A DNA stretch of 64,000 nucleotides. Source: Cytophagales bacterium. GTDB lineage: Bacteria; Bacteroidota; Bacteroidia; Cytophagales; Cyclobacteriaceae. The stretch is taken from NCBI GenBank assembly GCA_013298505.1, contig JAAFHY010000006.1:1-64000 (forward strand). The letters run 5' to 3'. A program made the translations under genes and the position numbers. Below are positions 43,523 to 51,063 of the stretch, piece by piece (position 1 is the stretch's first letter; every line of letters begins with the position of its first letter). A model generated the notes under the pieces. It saw only the letters and a program-made list of their open reading frames with translations. It ran no database searches and was not told the DNA's origin.

Positions 43523-44719
43523 TTGAAGGAGCAAGTCCGCTATAGCGATTTTTTAAAAGATGTGCTGCTACTTTCTGTTTCCAGTTTTGGTGGACCGCAA
43601 GCACACATTGCACATTTTCAAAATGTATTAGCAAAGAAAAAAAACTACGTAACAGAAGAAGAACTGATTGAACTAAATGCCATCTGTCAGGTATTGCCGG
43701 GTCCTACTTCAACTCAAACTCTTTCGGCAGTTGGCTATAAACTGGGCGGCCCTAATCTCGCTTATCTGACCTTGTTAATTTGGATGTTGCCGTCCGTGAT
43801 CATTATGACAGCTGCTGGTTTATTAATTGCAAGCTTTGAATCGAAGCAGGTTTCGCTAGCGTTCACACGATTCATTCAGCCGATGGCCGTTGGCTTTGTA
43901 GCGTTTGCTGCCTATACAATAAGTAAAAAAGCAATCACCCGATTTAGGGCTGTATTGATTATGATCGGAGCGGGGGTTGCATCGTATTTTATTAGAACGC
44001 CATTTGTGTTCCCTATTACATTGGTTATCGCGGGAGCGATAACGGCCTTTAACTATAAAGCTCACCCGCGCGAGATTAAAAAGAAATTCGAAGTTAAATG
44101 GGCCAATCTACTGTTATGGATAGGTGTGTTAGTATTGGCCGCGGTACTAGGCAGTTTTACAAAGTTAAATCCGTCCTATTTACCTATTCGATTGTTCGAA
44201 AATTTTTATCGGAATGGAAGTTTGATATTTGGCGGTGGTCAAGTGTTGACACCCTTGCTCTATACCGAGTTTGTGCAGTATGCCCCCAAGCACTACTTGT
44301 CTCACGAAGAATTTCTTTCGGGATATGCGTTAGCTCAATCTTTGCCTGGTCCTGTTTTTTCATTTAGCGCTTACATAGGTGCATTGGCGATGCGAGATGG
44401 CGGAATGGGGGGATCTATTTTAGGAGCGATAATGTCTGCCGCAGGGATTTTTTTACCGGGCACATTCCTTATTTTTTTTATGATTAGGATATGGGAAAGT
44501 CTCAAAAAATATCGACCCATCCGAGCTTCGTTAGAGGGCATTCATGCTGCCAGCGCAGGCTTAATAGCGGCTGGTGCAATCATATTGTTTCAGCCTTTGC
44601 AGATAAACTTTTTAAATGTGGCATTTACTATTGGCACTTTTTGTTTGATGGCTTTTACAAAAGTACCCTCGTGGGCAGTTATTGTACTTGGATTGATTTT
44701 AGGATTTGCTATTAAATGA
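43523..44719 (+). CDS. chrA: Chromate transporter (two-domain ChrA)
   Basis: The protein has 398 residues and starts with TTG, as there is no ATG before the first conserved segment SSFGGPQAHIAHFQ. It has two homologous CHR domains, each with FGG or FGGGQ followed by the PGP motif (VLPGPTSTQTLSAVGYKLGG in the first half, LIFGGGQVLTPLLYTEF and QSLPGPVFSFSAYIGAL in the second), and about ten hydrophobic helices. It exports chromate (sulfate analogue) across the inner membrane. It follows the oxygenase gene by 4 nt. A terminator ends the unit. Confidence 0.92.
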   Translation: MKEQVRYSDFLKDVLLLSVSSFGGPQAHIAHFQNVLAKKKNYVTEEELIELNAICQVLPGPTSTQTLSAVGYKLGGPNLAYLTLLIWMLPSVIIMTAAGLLIASFESKQVSLAFTRFIQPMAVGFVAFAAYTISKKAITRFRAVLIMIGAGVASYFIRTPFVFPITLVIAGAITAFNYKAHPREIKKKFEVKWANLLLWIGVLVLAAVLGSFTKLNPSYLPIRLFENFYRNGSLIFGGGQVLTPLLYTEFVQYAPKHYLSHEEFLSGYALAQSLPGPVFSFSAYIGALAMRDGGMGGSILGAIMSAAGIFLPGTFLIFFMIRIWESLKKYRPIRASLEGIHAASAGLIAAGAIILFQPLQINFLNVAFTIGTFCLMAFTKVPSWAVIVLGLILGFAIK

Positions 44720-44745
44720 AAAAGCCCCAAAATAGTGGGGCTTTT
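44720..44745. terminator. Bidirectional terminator between chrA and tonB
   Basis: The 9-bp stem AAAAGCCCC/GGGGCTTTT has an 8-nt loop (AAAATAGT) and A/T tracts on both sides. It overlaps the chrA stop region and lies 22 nt from the end of the opposing tonB gene. Confidence 0.85.
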
Positions 44746-44767
44746 AAAAAATCTTATTTTGAAAGGA

Positions 44768-45442
44768 TTATCCCAGCTTAAACTGAATTGGCAATGTATA
44801 GCGTTGCTTAACGGCTTTACCTCTTTGCTTTCCAGGATTCCAAGCAGGTGCACTTTGCATTACGCGAGCGGCTTCTTCATCGCAACCTGCTCCAATACCT
44901 TTTATAACTTTCACATCGGTAATAGATCCATCTTTACCTATCACAAATTGGACGAACACTTTCCCTTCTACGCCCATTCTTCTTGCTTGAGCTGGGTATT
45001 TCATTTTTTCACCAATGTATTTATAAAATGCGGGCATTCCACCTTTTGGGGCAGCGGTTTCTTCAACTACTGTAAAGATTTCGTCTACTTCTTCTTTGGG
45101 CTCTTCAGCCACTACGGTTACGGCTTCTACTTTAGTATCTTCAGTAACCTCCACATCGAACTTAATATTCAAATCTTCTTTTATTTCTTCTTCATCAGGT
45201 ACTTCAACAATTTGTGGTTGCTGAATGATGGGAGCGGGTGGAGGTGGTTGCTCGGTTGGTGGCACTTCTAGCATTTCTTCAAATGTGTTGGTGCTTTTGC
45301 CCGTCAATAAATCTAGCTTTTCATCATAGCTTTTCCATTCAAAAGCCATTACTATTACAGCTAGCGTAACTAATAACCCAATACTAAAAAATAGGCCTGT
45401 TTTATTGCCTAAGTCTGCCTTCTCTGACTTTTTTGCTTCCAT
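44768..45442 (-). CDS. tonB: Energy transducer TonB, copy 1
   Basis: The protein has 224 residues. One N-terminal helix (GLFFSIGLLVTLAVIVMAFEW) is preceded by a short charged cytoplasmic stretch (MEAKKSEKADLGNKT). A Pro/Glu-rich linker follows (TEQPPPPAPIIQQPQIVEVPDEEE), then a TonB C-terminal domain from about residue 140 (KYIGEKMKYPAQARRMGVEGKVFVQFVIGKDGSITDVKVIKGIG, ending YTLPIQFKLG). It carries proton-motive energy from ExbBD to outer-membrane receptors such as the SusC protein at 4 kb. It is nearly identical in layout to copy 2, 134 nt upstream; no exbB or exbD is in the window. Confidence 0.9.
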   Translation of the reverse strand: MEAKKSEKADLGNKTGLFFSIGLLVTLAVIVMAFEWKSYDEKLDLLTGKSTNTFEEMLEVPPTEQPPPPAPIIQQPQIVEVPDEEEIKEDLNIKFDVEVTEDTKVEAVTVVAEEPKEEVDEIFTVVEETAAPKGGMPAFYKYIGEKMKYPAQARRMGVEGKVFVQFVIGKDGSITDVKVIKGIGAGCDEEAARVMQSAPAWNPGKQRGKAVKQRYTLPIQFKLG

Positions 45443-45575
45443 ACAATGTTAATTTAGGATTTCAAATATATGAATAGAATCCTAACCTGCACACGAAGTA
45501 ACAAAAAGTTGAAAATCTTTCTGAAGGATTTTGAATAGACTAGCCTATTTAGAGCTTTAAAAATGACTGTATCTA

Positions 45576-46244
45576 TTACATTTTGAAGCTAATGGGCACA
45601 ATGCAACGCTGCTTTACTGCTTTACCCCTTTGTTTGCCTGGACTCCAATTGGGTGCTTTTTGCATTACCCGCACTGCCTCTTCATCACAGCCAGAGCCGA
45701 TTCCTTTTAGCACTTTTACTTCGCCTATAACGCCATTCTTATCTACTACAAATTGAAGGGTAACCTTTCCTTCAATGCCGAGCCTTCTTGCTTGAGGTGG
45801 ATATTTCATGGTTTCAACCAAGTACTTATAAAACGCGGGCATTCCTCCAACAGGTGATGCAGACTCCTCTACAATAGTAAAAATTTCGTCTACTTCCTCA
45901 ACAGGTGCTTCAATAGCAACTGTGTTTGATATTTCAACACGAGGAGCCTCTACATCAAAATTGATATTGACGTCTAATTGGATTTCTTCCTCATCTGGAA
46001 CTTCTACAATCTGGGGTTGTTGAACTACGGGAGCAGGTGGCGGTGGTAGCTGCTCAGTTAGCGGCACTTCGAGCAGTTCTTCAAAGGTATTAGTGCTTTT
46101 GGTTGCTAATAAATCTAACTTATCATCATAATTTCTCCACTCAAAAGCCGTGAGAATTAACCCAAGTGCAATCAAAAGGCCGATTGAAAAAAAGAGACTT
46201 TTCTTATTTCCCAAGTCTGCTTTCTGTGATTTTTTTGCTTCCAT
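45576..46244 (-). CDS. tonB: Energy transducer TonB, copy 2
   Basis: The protein has 222 residues with the same order as copy 1: charged N-terminus MEAKKSQKADLGNKK, one membrane helix (SLFFSIGLLIALGLILTAFEW), Pro-rich linker (EQLPPPPAPVVQQPQIV) and TonB C-terminal domain (VETMKYPPQARRLGIEGKVTLQFVV, ending CIVPISFKM). The linker sequence differs most between copies (EISNTVAIEAPVEEVDEIF here). A recent tandem duplication is clear from the shared ends. Each copy may serve different receptors. An outer-membrane-like protein is encoded next to it on the same strand. Confidence 0.9.
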   Translation of the reverse strand: MEAKKSQKADLGNKKSLFFSIGLLIALGLILTAFEWRNYDDKLDLLATKSTNTFEELLEVPLTEQLPPPPAPVVQQPQIVEVPDEEEIQLDVNINFDVEAPRVEISNTVAIEAPVEEVDEIFTIVEESASPVGGMPAFYKYLVETMKYPPQARRLGIEGKVTLQFVVDKNGVIGEVKVLKGIGSGCDEEAVRVMQKAPNWSPGKQRGKAVKQRCIVPISFKM

Positions 46245-46339
46245 AGTTTAGTATGCTTACAATACTAAACACAAGTACGGCCAGAACTCAAATGAGTTGC
46301 TAAAATGAAGGCATCTATTTTGTTGCGAAAAAACGGAAT

Positions 46340-47077
46340 TTATTTTCGGCTGCCGTAAAACAAAGTAAAATATACCGTTGGATAGACGGCTTGGTTGGGT
46401 GCGCGCGGCATTAGTATAACTTCTTTAAAATAGGCATCAATCAAAACCCCTACCTCAAAACCAGTAACCTGACTTTTCACCACGCCCATTTCAAAGTTAA
46501 ATCCCAATTTGATGTTTCCACCCATTTGAATTTTGGAATCGCCAAGGCCTTCAAACAAATAGCCAGTGCCTAAAATATTAGAATAGTTATGTTTTGGGTT
46601 GTCTGGATTATATTGTTCAGAGACAGTATTGAACTGAGAACCTGTTTTGCGCTCAATATAGTAAGGGGCAACGATGCCGACTGATGGACCTACAGCAAGA
46701 ACTGCCTTTATCTCAATGCCCTGCTGGGGTGCTTTGGTGAATAATACCAAATCTCGGCCGTACTGAAAGCGGAAGGCAAATAGGTAATTGCTCTTCCCGA
46801 ACGTATAAAAGTTTCCTGTTTCAGGTGCCTGAATCCTTACCTCTTGCGGGTTCTTTACATTCATGATTTCAAGCCCGTAGGTGGCAAAAAGTCGCTCATT
46901 TATACGCTTAGCCTTTTTGAAGGTAAAGCCACCAATAAGCCCACCTGCTGAATTCTTATTGATGCCCCACGTAAACTCAGAATTGTACTCGTAGCTATCT
47001 TGTGTTTGGCCACGTAGATTTTGAATGGAACTAACAACAACTAGTAAAGTGATGACGGTTTTAGCGAGACTTCCCAT
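46340..47077 (-). CDS. Predicted outer-membrane beta-barrel protein
   Basis: The protein has 245 residues with a signal peptide (MGSLAKTVITLLVVVSS, about 23 residues). The mature chain is built of short alternating beta-like strands with many aromatic and Gly residues (EFTWGINKNSAGGLIGGFTF, YLFAFRFQYGRDLVLF, FEMGVVKSQVTGFEVGVLIDAYF) and ends in VYFTLFYGSRK, consistent with an 8-12 stranded barrel. No named family is recognised. It precedes the tonB pair on the same strand. Confidence 0.7.
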   Translation of the reverse strand: MGSLAKTVITLLVVVSSIQNLRGQTQDSYEYNSEFTWGINKNSAGGLIGGFTFKKAKRINERLFATYGLEIMNVKNPQEVRIQAPETGNFYTFGKSNYLFAFRFQYGRDLVLFTKAPQQGIEIKAVLAVGPSVGIVAPYYIERKTGSQFNTVSEQYNPDNPKHNYSNILGTGYLFEGLGDSKIQMGGNIKLGFNFEMGVVKSQVTGFEVGVLIDAYFKEVILMPRAPNQAVYPTVYFTLFYGSRK

Positions 47078-47145
47078 TTTTTTAAACTACTATTCCGAAA
47101 TTTAAAGTAAATAGCTAACGAAAAAAATTACTTAATCGTTTAAAT

Positions 47146-47556
47146 ATGGATACGATCGTGGCCTCGGTTGAATATGTTGGAGGATTGCGCACAGAAGCAA
47201 CCCATCTAAAATCAGCAAATAAAATTACCACCGATGCACCAACGGATAACCTCGGCAAGGGTGAAGCCTTTAGCCCCACCGACCTAGTAAGTGCTGCATT
47301 GAGTAGCTGTATGATGACGATTATGGGGCAAGTTGCAGAGCGCGAAGGTGTGGCGCTAGAGGGCTTAAAAACGGAAGTAGTTAAAGTAATGGCAGCCAAC
47401 CCACGAAGGATAGCAGAAATAAAAATTGATTTCAGTCATCCTAACCTAAACGCAACTGACATTCAAAAACAAAAACTGAAAAATGCGGCTCGTACCTGCC
47501 CTGTCGCGCTAAGCTTATCTGCTGAGTTAAAGCAAACAATAACGTTTAATTTTTAG
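47146..47556 (+). CDS. OsmC family peroxidase-like protein
   Basis: The protein has 136 residues of the OsmC/Ohr family. Catalytic cysteines are C55 (ALSSCMMTIM) and C118 (ARTCPVALSL), in the usual positions. The remaining residues fit the compact dimeric fold (FSPTDLVSAALSSC). It reduces organic hydroperoxides using a small thiol or lipoyl donor. The 3' end overlaps the opposing ytxJ gene by 11 bp, so the two are convergent redox genes. Confidence 0.87.
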   Translation: MDTIVASVEYVGGLRTEATHLKSANKITTDAPTDNLGKGEAFSPTDLVSAALSSCMMTIMGQVAEREGVALEGLKTEVVKVMAANPRRIAEIKIDFSHPNLNATDIQKQKLKNAARTCPVALSLSAELKQTITFNF

Positions 47557-47902
47557 ATGCTGAAATTTTCACAACTTCATTCTTCAGGTCTGAATAATTA
47601 ATGTCGAAGTGAGTGGCGTTAAAAACAACTTGGCCTTTGTTTATTAATAATACTTGAGGCGATTGATGTTCTATATTAAAGTCGGTGGCAATTTGATTAG
47701 AGATTGCTCGGTAGTTCAATAAATCTAAATAGTAAGTTTTTATAGGCATTTCTGTTGGGAGCCAATTTCTTTCGAGCCGATTAAGAGAGGTTTTACTAAT
47801 AGAGCAGGTTGTGCTGTGCTTAAACACTAGTACGGGGTTTTGATTTGAAGTAGCTTTAAGCTCGTTTAATTGTTCTGCGCTAATTATCTCTATCCATTCC
47901 AT
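47546..47902 (-). CDS. ytxJ: Bacilliredoxin-like thiol protein
   Basis: The protein has 118 residues with a thioredoxin-like fold. The single active Cys C33 is in FKHSTTCSISK, followed by the Pro-containing strand SPQVLLINKGQVVF. This is the monothiol YtxJ/bacilliredoxin family, which removes bacillithiol from proteins; it is common in Bacteroidota that make bacillithiol. It starts only 1 nt after the stop of the Gly-rich repeat protein gene, so they are probably co-transcribed. Confidence 0.85.
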   Translation of the reverse strand: MEWIEIISAEQLNELKATSNQNPVLVFKHSTTCSISKTSLNRLERNWLPTEMPIKTYYLDLLNYRAISNQIATDFNIEHQSPQVLLINKGQVVFNATHFDINYSDLKNEVVKISASKN

Positions 47903-47903
47903 A

Positions 47904-50501
47904 TTAATCGTACAAATCTTTCCAAAGTTCTTTTTCTTTCTTATCGTATCGCGGCTTCCTTACCTTTTCTTTAACAGCCTTGGTCTGGTTATCGTTTTTC
48001 TTGAACATTTTTGACCACCATAACTTCACATTCACCAAAAGAGTTCTTTCTTTTTTTACATTGTCAACGTGACCGTGGGCAAATTTCGCATCTGGATGAA
48101 ATTTACTTCCATGCGGTTTGCTCATTTTAATGTTGCCTTGGTAGTTATTTATTTTGGCATAGGCTCTTCCAGGGGCAATGGTTTTTTGAGCTAGTTTAGC
48201 ACTACTGGGATTATGCTTGTAGCTCCAGTACATTTTCATTTTCCCTTCAAACTCGGCTGCTCTTATGCTGCCTTTACCTGGCCTCTTCCCATCGATGGCA
48301 GCCTTTGCACTTAATTTATTGTGTGCATGGATGGCTTCTTTTACTTTTATTTGAAGTCCCTCGCCTTGGAAAGTCGCCTTGCTTGGCTTCTGCTGTTTAG
48401 TAGCGAGCTTATTTGCGTTAGGAGCTTTTACATAATTAGGGCGTTTTAAAAATCCGCTGTATCGAGAGTTTGCATAATCAACGGGTTGTTTAAGCTTTAC
48501 TAAGATCGGTTTTCCACCGTTATTCAGTGGTTGGCCGCTTACACTACCTCCGCCTTTCTCTGGCTTGCGGGCTTTTAATGAACCACTGTATTTTGCCGCC
48601 CTTAATGCAGACCGAGGCGGAAGTTTTACACTAACTGGGTTGCCATCATTATTTCTTGGTTGGCCGCTAATGCTACCGCCACCTTTTTCGGGTCGTTTTG
48701 CTTTCATGCTTCCCGAATATTTGCCTACCCGTGCGGCAAAGCCAGGAGGAATTCTAGGAGCTATTGGCGCGCCATCATTGTTTCTCGGTTGTCCACTAAT
48801 GCTTCCGCCTCCCTTCTCGGGTTGTTTTGCTTTCATGTTACCTGAATATTTTCCGACTCGTGCCGCAAAGCCAGGAGGAATTTTTGCTGCAATGGGAACA
48901 CCGTCATTGTTCCTTGATCTGCCACTAATGCTGCCCCCTCCTTTTTGTGGTCTTCTCGCTTTCAAGTTTCCAGCATACTTTCCTGAAAGAGCTGCTTTTG
49001 ATGAAGGAATCCTTACCGAGATAGGGTTTCCGCTATTGTTTCTACCTCTACCGCTCACACTACCGCCTCCTTTTTCAGGTCTTCTACTTTTTATGTTTCC
49101 CGAAAAATCTGCCCCTTGAGAACCAAAAGTTGGGTACAAATCCCATCGCTTTACAGAACCTTTATAGTTTCCTGCTCGTGCGGCACCGGGCCACTTTGGT
49201 AGACGCGTATCAATTGAACGGTTTCCATTATTTCTTGATCTTCCACTCACACTTCCGCCTCCTTTGAATGGTCTCTTTGATTTTATATTACCTGTAAAGG
49301 CAGCACCTTGCGCAGTAAAGCCATTCGACCGTTGTACGCTGCCCCTATAATTCCCAATTAGTCCCCCACTCAGTGGTAATTTTACTGGAACAGGATTGTT
49401 TCGATTATTTCTCAGTTGACCACTTATACTTCCGCCTCCTTTCTTTGGCTTGATACCTCTAATGCCTTTTGGTGATACACCACCTCCTCCAAACGTAGAT
49501 TGTTTGTAGCTGCCTCTATAATTGGCAACACCAGCACCGCCTTTGGGTATGCGAACAGCAAGCGGTTGGTTGTTTCTTCCTTTACCACTAGTTGTTTGGT
49601 AGCCGCTGCCCTTTATTGGTCTGCCTAATCCGCTGCGCTTGCCGCTTACTGAAAGTTTTCGAGGCCAAAAATAAGCCCCTTCTTTTTCTATCCTTTTTTT
49701 GGCAGAGCTTTTTCGGATCGGTTTGCCAGAGACATCGCCTGTCCAAGCTTTCTGAGTAGCCTTTGATCGTGAATTAAAAATTTTACCCAGCGCGCTTTTG
49801 CTTTTATCTCCGCTAGGTCTTCTGCCTTGGTAGGGATCACTTTGAGGGATAATTTCTACTGGAGGAGTTTTATAATTTTTGGTTCGCAATGGGCGACCAG
49901 TAATATCTTTCGTATACGCTTTTTCTCCTTTTGAGAATTTGCCCCAGTATACATTTCGTTTTCCTCTCGAAATAAAAGATCGTGAACCGGTGCGCGGATT
50001 GATTCGCCTCTTTTTTGGATAAGGTGAAGCATTGGAGCGTGTGCTATACAAAATCGGCTGGCCGATGGGTGCAGGATTTACAAACGATCTCTCCGATTTG
50101 CGGGGGCGCTTCGAAGGGTTATTGACAAAAGGCCCTTTGCTCGGATAGACATTGTTTCGGGCAGCTTTCGCTGAAGACGATCTTATTTTAATTGGACCAC
50201 CACCAATTGGCTGAGCGGCACGCTCTCCACTACGAGAGCGCCTTCCTTTATAGGGCGACCGAGCTGTAATTACGGCTCGCGATGCGGTGGATTTATTTTT
50301 GGTTCTTAGCCTTCTTCCTGAAATATCTTTGGTGCTTGAGCTTACCGTTTTAACTTTTTTAGATTTTGATTTTAGAGTGATGCGAGGGAGCGCAATGCCT
50401 GGTTTATCACCCTTTGTATTTTGAGCAAATACACCGTTTGCCACTGCCAGTAAAAACAATGAAACGCAAGCGATCTTTATGATTTTATAACTGCCCAACA
50501 A
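47904..50501 (-). CDS. Large secreted basic repeat protein (KGGGS-SG repeats)
   Basis: The protein has 865 residues with a signal peptide (SLFLLAVANGVFAQ). The mature chain is strongly basic and of low complexity. The first third has loose repeats with SGRRLRTKN, TGRPLRTKN and SGKPIRKSS. The middle has seven copies of a unit of about 40 residues of the form YxGxxKxxxPxKGGGSxSGxxxNN, e.g. KYSGSMKAKRPEKGGGSISG. The C-terminal part is Lys-rich (AHNKLSAKAAIDGKRPGKGS) with a charged end. No enzyme motif, lipobox or T9SS tail is visible. It is probably a secreted matrix or nucleic-acid-binding protein; the function is unknown. Confidence 0.8.
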   Translation of the reverse strand: MLGSYKIIKIACVSLFLLAVANGVFAQNTKGDKPGIALPRITLKSKSKKVKTVSSSTKDISGRRLRTKNKSTASRAVITARSPYKGRRSRSGERAAQPIGGGPIKIRSSSAKAARNNVYPSKGPFVNNPSKRPRKSERSFVNPAPIGQPILYSTRSNASPYPKKRRINPRTGSRSFISRGKRNVYWGKFSKGEKAYTKDITGRPLRTKNYKTPPVEIIPQSDPYQGRRPSGDKSKSALGKIFNSRSKATQKAWTGDVSGKPIRKSSAKKRIEKEGAYFWPRKLSVSGKRSGLGRPIKGSGYQTTSGKGRNNQPLAVRIPKGGAGVANYRGSYKQSTFGGGGVSPKGIRGIKPKKGGGSISGQLRNNRNNPVPVKLPLSGGLIGNYRGSVQRSNGFTAQGAAFTGNIKSKRPFKGGGSVSGRSRNNGNRSIDTRLPKWPGAARAGNYKGSVKRWDLYPTFGSQGADFSGNIKSRRPEKGGGSVSGRGRNNSGNPISVRIPSSKAALSGKYAGNLKARRPQKGGGSISGRSRNNDGVPIAAKIPPGFAARVGKYSGNMKAKQPEKGGGSISGQPRNNDGAPIAPRIPPGFAARVGKYSGSMKAKRPEKGGGSISGQPRNNDGNPVSVKLPPRSALRAAKYSGSLKARKPEKGGGSVSGQPLNNGGKPILVKLKQPVDYANSRYSGFLKRPNYVKAPNANKLATKQQKPSKATFQGEGLQIKVKEAIHAHNKLSAKAAIDGKRPGKGSIRAAEFEGKMKMYWSYKHNPSSAKLAQKTIAPGRAYAKINNYQGNIKMSKPHGSKFHPDAKFAHGHVDNVKKERTLLVNVKLWWSKMFKKNDNQTKAVKEKVRKPRYDKKEKELWKDLYD
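48500..49445. repeat. Seven coding repeats of the KGGGS-SG unit
   Basis: Seven units of roughly 40 codons encode [K/R]xxxP-x-KGGGS-[IV]-SG-xxxNN. Units 5 and 6, around 48,660 and 48,790, are closest to each other, which suggests recent duplication. Counted by hand on the translated product of the 47,904-50,501 gene; boundaries are approximate. Confidence 0.7.
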
Positions 50502-50585
50502 TTTTTGCCTTAATTGCCCAAAATTCTATTAATTAAACAGGCCAAGTTAGCAAAATATTGCAATTGGGCGATTTAGAACTTTTGT

Positions 50586-50879
50586 ATGACCCTTTCAGAA
50601 TTCCATCATTCACTAGTGCTCCCTTCACCTCCCACAATACTGAATGCATTATTGAAAGCATTGTGGTTGGATGCAAAAGGCGATTGGCAGAAAAGCCACG
50701 AGCTGGTTCAGGATTTGGAAATGAAAGAAGCAGCTTGGATTCATGCGTACCTGCATCGGAAAGAAGGCGATGAATCGAATGCCAGGTATTGGTATAGCCG
50801 CGCAGGAAAAATATTTCCGAAGGTTGATGTAAAGAGAGAATGGAAAGATATTGTAGAGGAACTGCTTAGTAGACAATAG
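50586..50879 (+). CDS. Conserved small protein ([12 protein letters not shown] motif)
   Basis: The protein has 97 residues of mainly helical composition: [37 protein letters not shown] and the strongly patterned [28 protein letters not shown]. The pattern is like a single TPR-like hairpin and recurs, as I remember, in Bacteroidota and other phyla as a hypothetical protein. It has no signal peptide or membrane helix and is therefore cytoplasmic. The start ATG at 50586 has no SD site. Its 3' end overlaps a VOC pseudogene on the other strand by 14 bp. Confidence 0.75.
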   Translation: MTLSEFHHSLVLPSPPTILNALLKALWLDAKGDWQKSHELVQDLEMKEAAWIHAYLHRKEGDESNARYWYSRAGKIFPKVDVKREWKDIVEELLSRQ

Positions 50880-51018
50880 GGCAACCAAAACGCCAAGTGT
50901 TGCCACTTGAGTCATCTACGTAAAACTCGCGCATGCCCCACGTCTGATCAGAATGACCTAAGTGCACTGGAGAATCTTTTTGCATGTTAGTGCATTTGAA
51001 GGTGGGGATGAGTTTCAG
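50866..51018 (-). pseudogene. Remnant of a VOC (glyoxalase/bleomycin-resistance) gene
   Basis: Read on the minus strand, the frame gives [14 protein letters not shown] joined directly to [17 protein letters not shown] and [16 protein letters not shown], then stop. The first part is typical of the start of VOC-superfamily proteins and the second of their C-terminal half, so the middle (about 80 residues) seems deleted. No Met precedes the N-terminal part. The 39-residue frame from the ATG at 50985 could be translated but lacks a complete fold. Confidence 0.6.
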
Positions 51019-51063
51019 GCAGTTCGGACTGATAGAACTTTAACTACCAGCCAGAATTGAACT

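Noticed and set aside
48565-49119. Plus-strand frame of 184 codons opposite the KGGGS repeats
   Set aside because: It follows the repeat period of the minus-strand gene and is an antisense shadow; it also lacks a signal or domain.
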